Below, in pieces: positions 43,638 through 47,533 of a stretch of 47,533 nt of DNA. The DNA is from Elusimicrobiota bacterium. GTDB taxonomy: Bacteria > Elusimicrobiota > Elusimicrobia > FEN-1173. The translations under genes were made by a program, and so were the position numbers. Below the pieces are notes generated by a model. That model saw nothing but the letters and a program-made list of their open reading frames with translations. It did not search any database and had not been told where the DNA came from. How positions within the stretch are numbered: position 1 is the stretch's first letter; the number at the start of each line of letters is the position of its first letter. Where the stretch lies: the NCBI GenBank assembly GCA_022703335.1, contig JAKLDV010000004.1, positions 1 to 47,533 of the forward strand. The letters run 5' to 3'.

Positions 43638-45061
43638 GGGGGGGGACGATGAAAATAGGCCCGCGGCCCTCGTTCGCGTTGCCGTTCGACCGGATGCCGG
43701 AGGAGTGCGGTGTCTTCGGTATATATAACCACGCCGAGGCGTCGCGACTGGCGTATTTGGGCATCCACCAATTGCAGCACCGGGGCCAGGAATCGGCGGG
43801 CATCGTGACCACCGACGGCAAGCGTTTTTATACTCACGTGGCCATGGGGCTGGTGGCGGATGTGTTCAATCGGCCGCTCCTGGACGATATGAAAGGCCGC
43901 ACCGCCATCGGGCATGTGCGATACGGCACCTCCGGCGTCTCCTCCCTCGTCAACGCGCAGCCCATCGTGGTGACGACCTCCCGCGGCCCCATGGCGCTGG
44001 CCCATAACGGCAATCTCACCAACGCCCTGCTGTTGAGGCGGCAGCTGGAGAAGGAAGGTTCCATCTTCCAGACGTCTTCGGACAGCGAGGTCATTCTGCA
44101 CCTCGTGGCCAAGTCGTCGGCGCGGGACCTGGGGGCCGCCCTGAAAGAGGCTTTTTCCCAGGTGGAAGGAGCCTACTCCATCGTGCTGTTGACGCCGAAG
44201 ACCTTGTTCGTGGCGCGTGATCCCTGGGGCGTGCGGCCGTTGCACATCGGTCGGTTGAACGGTTCGTTCGTGGTGGCCTCCGAAACGTGCGCTTTCGACA
44301 TCATCAACGCCCGGCTGGTCCGGGAGGTGAAGCCGGGCGAGATCGTGGCGATCGACGGCCAGGGGATACGCCCCATCGCCCAGCTGTCCTCCACCCGGCT
44401 GGCGCATTGTATCTTCGAGTTCGTTTATTTTTCCCGGCCGGACAGCCGGATCTTCGGCCGCAGTGTATATGAGGTTCGCCGTGAACTCGGCCGGCAGCTG
44501 GCGCGGGAGTCGCCGGTGAAGGCGGACGTGGTGGTGGCCGTTCCGGATTCGTCCAGTTGCGCCGCGGTCGGTTACGCCGAACGGTCGGGATTGCCCCTGG
44601 AGCTCGGATTGATCCGGAGCCATTACGTCGGGCGCACCTTCATCGAGCCGAAACAGGCGATCCGCGATTTCGGCGCCCGGATGAAATACAGCGCCGTGGC
44701 CGACGCCGTCCGCGGGAAAAGGATCGTCCTGGTGGACGATTCCATCGTGCGGGGGACCACCAGCCGGAAACTGGTGCGGATGTTGCGCCGCGTCGGCGTC
44801 AAGGAAATCCATCTGCGGATCAGTTCCCCTCCCATCCTCGGACCCTGTTTTTACGGCATAGACACGCCTGAAACGAAAGAATTGATCGCGGCGCGATTGT
44901 CCGTGGAAAAGATACGGGAGTATTTGCGGGCGGACAGCCTGAAATATCTTTCTTTGGGGGGAATGCTGAAGGCCACCAAGATGAATCCCGGGGATTTTTG
45001 CACCGCGTGCTTTACGGCGCGTTATCCGATTCCGCTCAGGACCAACGGAACGATCAAATAG
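43634..45061 (+). CDS. purF: Amidophosphoribosyltransferase (Fe-S type)
   Basis: About 475 residues. A short propeptide precedes the Ntn nucleophile Cys in [12 protein letters not shown], which needs removal of the leader. Glutaminase features: [18 protein letters not shown] and HVRYGTSG. The PRPP motif is [14 protein letters not shown]. Cysteines at [16 protein letters not shown] and [12 protein letters not shown] correspond to the [4Fe-4S] ligands of the Bacillus-type enzyme. It catalyses the first committed step of purine synthesis. ATG 43634 overlaps purQ (ATGA); ATG 43649, behind a GAGGGG run, is an equally good start. Confidence 0.96.
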   Translation: MRGGTMKIGPRPSFALPFDRMPEECGVFGIYNHAEASRLAYLGIHQLQHRGQESAGIVTTDGKRFYTHVAMGLVADVFNRPLLDDMKGRTAIGHVRYGTSGVSSLVNAQPIVVTTSRGPMALAHNGNLTNALLLRRQLEKEGSIFQTSSDSEVILHLVAKSSARDLGAALKEAFSQVEGAYSIVLLTPKTLFVARDPWGVRPLHIGRLNGSFVVASETCAFDIINARLVREVKPGEIVAIDGQGIRPIAQLSSTRLAHCIFEFVYFSRPDSRIFGRSVYEVRRELGRQLARESPVKADVVVAVPDSSSCAAVGYAERSGLPLELGLIRSHYVGRTFIEPKQAIRDFGARMKYSAVADAVRGKRIVLVDDSIVRGTTSRKLVRMLRRVGVKEIHLRISSPPILGPCFYGIDTPETKELIAARLSVEKIREYLRADSLKYLSLGGMLKATKMNPGDFCTACFTARYPIPLRTNGTIK

Positions 45062-45101
45062 CCGGGGACGCGATGTGTCGTCCGAGAAGAGGGAGAAATT
45101 C

Positions 45102-45620
45102 ATGAAGAGATCAGGAAAGAAATCGCCGCAGGCGGCCGTGGTGATGGGGAGCGAATCGGATTTGCCGGTGATGCGCCAGGCCGCCGAGAGCCTGGAACAG
45201 TTCGGCATCCCGTTCGAGATGCACGTCCTTTCGGCCCACCGGACGCCGCATGAGACGGTGCGGTTCGCCGCCGGCGCCCGTCGTCGCGGGATCCGCGTCA
45301 TCATCGCCGGCGCCGGGATGTCCGCCCATCTTCCGGGCGTCATCGCGGCCATCACCGAACTGCCGGTCATCGGCGTGCCGGTGTCGGGCGGTCCGCTGCA
45401 GGGGCAGGATTCGCTTTTCTCCATCGTGCAGATGCCCCGCGGGGTGCCGGTGGCCACCGTGGCCATCGGCAACGCCTGGAACGCCGGAATCTTGGCGGCC
45501 CAGATCCTGGGCGCCGGCGGGAGCGGGGCGCTCCTGGACCGCGTGGCGCGGTACAAAAAGCAACTGAAGAAAAAGGTCCTTTCTAGAAAAGTCGGGCTGG
45601 ACGCGCCGCGGGAGAAATGA
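45102..45620 (+). CDS. purE: N5-carboxyaminoimidazole ribonucleotide mutase (class I PurE)
   Basis: 172 residues. [15 protein letters not shown] (phosphate and substrate binding), [12 protein letters not shown] with the catalytic His, [28 protein letters not shown] and [13 protein letters not shown] are all standard class I PurE. It rearranges N5-CAIR to CAIR; no purK is seen in the window. ATG 45102 has GGGAG 7 bases upstream; an open frame from GTG 45075 is less likely. The basic tail is longer than in E. coli PurE. Confidence 0.96.
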   Translation: MKRSGKKSPQAAVVMGSESDLPVMRQAAESLEQFGIPFEMHVLSAHRTPHETVRFAAGARRRGIRVIIAGAGMSAHLPGVIAAITELPVIGVPVSGGPLQGQDSLFSIVQMPRGVPVATVAIGNAWNAGILAAQILGAGGSGALLDRVARYKKQLKKKVLSRKVGLDAPREK

Positions 45621-45624
45621 AGCC

Positions 45625-46896
45625 GTGAACGTGTTGATCGTCGGCGGCGGGGGGCGGGAGCACGCGCTCGCCTGGAGCCTGAAACAGAGCGCTCGAGTGG
45701 ACCGGCTCTGGTGTTCGCCGGGGAACGCCGGCATCGCCGCCCACGCCGACTGTTTGCCGCTGGATTTTGACGATAAACAGAAAGTGGCCGCGTTCCATCG
45801 ACAGAACAAGATCGACCTGACGGTCGTCGGTCCGGAACTTCCGTTGGTGAAAGGATTGGCGGATACGGTGCGGAGTTTCGGAGGGCTGGTGTTCGGGCCG
45901 GGCCGCCTCGCCGCGCGGTTGGAGGGAAGCAAGACGTTCGCCAAGAGCTTCATGAAGACCCACGGCATACCGACGGCGGACTTTCGGATTTTTTCCGAGT
46001 TCGAAGAGGCCTCGGCGTTCATTCGGTCCGGGGAGTGGCCGGAGTCGTTCCGCGTGGTGAAGGCGGACGGGTTGGCCGCCGGCAAGGGGGTGCGTGTCTG
46101 CGCCGACCGCAACGAGGTCTTGGAGGCGGTGGAGGAGATGATGGTTCGACGGGCCTTCGGGGCCGCCGGAGAGAATGTCGTTCTGGAAGAGATGCTGGCG
46201 GGGGAAGAACTCAGCGTCATGGCTTTTTGCGACGGTAAAAAACTCCTGCCCCTGCTGCCCTGTCGCGATTACAAGCGGGTCGGTGACGGCAACGTCGGCC
46301 CCAACACGGGCGGGATGGGCGCGTATTCGCCCGTTTCCGCGATTTCCGAGGCCCTTTGGGCCCGGATAGAGAAGACGGTCTTCCAGCCGTTCCTGCGCGG
46401 GATCCGGAGCGAGTGGCTCGATTACTGCGGGGCCATTTATTTTGGATTGATGCTGACCCCGGAGGGGCCCCGGGTGTTGGAATTCAACGTGCGCTTCGGC
46501 GATCCGGAGACGCAGGCCGTCCTGCCGCTGATCGGCAACGACCTGTTCGAACTCATCTCGGCGACGGCCCTCGGCGAATTGGGGGATGTGGCGCTTCGTC
46601 GGCGGGCCCAGGCCTCGGTCTGCGTCGTGCTGGCGTCGAAGGGGTATCCCGGCGACTTTGAGACGGGCAAACCCATCAGCGGTTTGGAACCGTGGGCGGA
46701 CGCCCCGGACGTGGCGGTTTTTCACGCCGGCACGCGTCGGCGGGATTCTCAGATCGAGACCGCCGGCGGCCGTGTTCTGGGCGTGACGGCCTGGGGGCCC
46801 GATCTGGCCAAGGCTCGTGCGCGCGCCTATGAGGCGGCGGATAAAATAAAATTCGAAAACGTCTGTTTTCGAAGAGACATCGCCTCGGAGGGATGA
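45625..46896 (+). CDS. purD: Phosphoribosylamine-glycine ligase (GAR synthetase)
   Basis: 423 residues of ATP-grasp ligase. LIVGGGGREHALAW opens the N-terminal domain, VVGPELPLVKGLAD and GPGRLAARLEGSKTFAKSFM follow. ATP-grasp motifs: VVKADGLAAGKGV, GEELSVMAFCDG, and the metal site in LEFNVRFGDPETQAVLPL. DYKRVGDGNVGPNTGGMGAYSP is the PurD signature. The start is GTG 45625, 4 bases after purE, without a nearer ATG. In the window purC, S, L, Q, F, E and D are contiguous; purM, purN, purH, purB and purK are missing. Confidence 0.97.
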   Translation: MNVLIVGGGGREHALAWSLKQSARVDRLWCSPGNAGIAAHADCLPLDFDDKQKVAAFHRQNKIDLTVVGPELPLVKGLADTVRSFGGLVFGPGRLAARLEGSKTFAKSFMKTHGIPTADFRIFSEFEEASAFIRSGEWPESFRVVKADGLAAGKGVRVCADRNEVLEAVEEMMVRRAFGAAGENVVLEEMLAGEELSVMAFCDGKKLLPLLPCRDYKRVGDGNVGPNTGGMGAYSPVSAISEALWARIEKTVFQPFLRGIRSEWLDYCGAIYFGLMLTPEGPRVLEFNVRFGDPETQAVLPLIGNDLFELISATALGELGDVALRRRAQASVCVVLASKGYPGDFETGKPISGLEPWADAPDVAVFHAGTRRRDSQIETAGGRVLGVTAWGPDLAKARARAYEAADKIKFENVCFRRDIASEG

Positions 46897-46899
46897 ACG

Positions 46900-47472
46900 A
46901 TGAAAAAAAAGATACGGACGGCGGCTCAGGTCAAATCGCTCTTCGACCGGCTTGCCGCCGACATCCGGAAGACGGTAAAGGAACCTCGCGCCGACTGGGT
47001 TTTCGTCGGCATCCAGAGGCGCGGGGTGCCGTTGGCCCGGCGACTTTCGGCCCTTTTGGCCGCGCCCGGCGGGCCCGCCGCGGTCGGCACGCTGGATATC
47101 ACGTTTTACCGCGACGATTCACAGGCCGTGCCGCTGCATCCGGTGGTGCATGACACGGAACTTCCCTTCGATGTGACGGGGAAGACGGTTTTTATCGTCG
47201 ACGACGTTCTTTTCACCGGTCGCACGGTCCGGTGCGCGTTGGATGAGTTGATGGATTTCGGCCGGCCCCGGCGGGTCTATCTGGGGGTCCTGATCGACCG
47301 CGGTCATCGGGAACTCCCCATCCAGGCGGATTTCGTCGGCGAGGCCCTTCGGACGGATTGCGACGAGACCATCGATGTCCATTTGAGGGAAACCGACGGG
47401 GAAGACGCGGTGTGGCGCAGCGGTCGGCCGGAGAAGCCGGCATCAAAACGGAAGACGGAGGTTGCCCGTTGA
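46900..47472 (+). CDS. pyrR: PyrR: pyrimidine regulatory protein / uracil phosphoribosyltransferase
   Basis: 190 residues of type I phosphoribosyltransferase. VFVGIQRRGVPLARRLS near residue 36, LDITFYRDD (PyrR-specific), and the PRPP motif VFIVDDVLFTGRTVR are all present, followed by LIDRGHRELPIQADFVG. In many bacteria PyrR with UMP binds a stem-loop in pyr mRNA to attenuate transcription and has weak UPRTase activity. The basic C-terminus (RPEKPASKRKTEVAR) is an extension. ATG 46900 is used; 46893 is out of frame. It is coupled to pyrB by TTGA overlap. No clear PyrR-binding leader is visible immediately upstream. Confidence 0.96.
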   Translation: MKKKIRTAAQVKSLFDRLAADIRKTVKEPRADWVFVGIQRRGVPLARRLSALLAAPGGPAAVGTLDITFYRDDSQAVPLHPVVHDTELPFDVTGKTVFIVDDVLFTGRTVRCALDELMDFGRPRRVYLGVLIDRGHRELPIQADFVGEALRTDCDETIDVHLRETDGEDAVWRSGRPEKPASKRKTEVAR

Positions 47473-47533
47473 AAGACCTGATCGGACTTGAGCAATTGTC
47501 GAAGACCCAGATAGAGACGATCCTGAAGACGAC
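47469..47533 (+). CDS. pyrB: Aspartate carbamoyltransferase catalytic subunit, 5' end only
   Basis: The window ends 21 codons into this gene. The start is TTG 47469, overlapping the pyrR TGA by four bases, with GGAGG about 8 bases upstream. The visible residues MKDLIGLEQLSKTQIETIL match the first helix of PyrB (LLGLEDLSREEIE type). It would condense carbamoyl phosphate from CarAB with aspartate. The pyrR-pyrB order is common, which supports this short call. Confidence 0.8.
   Translation, partial: MKDLIGLEQLSKTQIETILKT

Noticed and set aside
47440-47475. GGAGGUUGCCCGUUG before pyrB considered as a PyrR attenuator.
   Set aside because: It lacks the UCC half of the loop and a terminator; it is the Shine-Dalgarno region of pyrB.

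Overview
The window is gene-dense, GC-rich bacterial chromosome with about 42 genes and almost no spacer. Many neighbouring genes overlap by an ATGA-type four-base stop/start. The combination of a B12-dependent class II ribonucleotide reductase, a long two-module ThyX, a GuaB3-type IMP dehydrogenase, a RimM reduced to its C-terminal domain, and the order def-fmt-htpX-rsmB-rlmN-(PASTA)-rpe points to a deep-branching, probably uncultured, probably diderm bacterium. Elusimicrobiota or a relative is my best guess, at low confidence, because no rRNA is present to place it. I saw no tRNA, rRNA, IS element, prophage or CRISPR array.

Region 1 (1-7950, + strand) is housekeeping: the end of xseA, xseB, a NUDIX hydrolase, then def-fmt-htpX-rsmB-rlmN, then a membrane PASTA protein coupled to rpe. 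The order resembles the Firmicutes fmt-rsmB-rlmN-prpC-prkC-rsgA-rpe cluster, but the kinase, the phosphatase and rsgA are absent and only a kinase-less PASTA protein remains. Region 2 (7970-11889, - strand) is the classical rpsP-khpA-rimM-trmD-rplS-rnhB-yraN operon, ending in an alkaline-phosphatase-fold membrane protein. It has a good sigma-70 promoter and a 16-bp perfect palindrome shared with the divergent thyX.

Region 3 (12056-25186) holds thyX, purA, carA and carB. carA and carB are separated by a surface-glycan type cassette: a GT2 glycosyltransferase, a B12-binding radical SAM protein broken by a frameshift in a G8CG9 tract, a polytopic membrane protein on the other strand, and a NodU/CmcH-type O-carbamoyltransferase. 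That enzyme consumes carbamoyl phosphate, the product of CarAB. Region 4 (25216-30754) is lower in GC and looks like an acquired glycan or lipid modification operon: a GT39-like membrane glycosyltransferase, two B12-binding radical SAM enzymes and a NodB-type deacetylase-like protein, the last three tightly coupled.

Region 5 (31249-47533, runs off the end) is a long nucleotide-metabolism array: nrdR-nrdJ-dcd, a GGDEF protein with a C-terminal glycogen-binding (CBM48) domain, guaB3, a small ORF, guaA, purC-purS(tandem)-purL-purQ-purF-purE-purD, pyrR and the start of pyrB. It begins at a strong promoter overlapped by two NrdR-box-like sequences. It combines dNTP synthesis, de novo purine synthesis, GMP synthesis and the start of pyrimidine synthesis with one putative c-di-GMP enzyme, whose substrate GTP derives from the GMP made by its neighbours.
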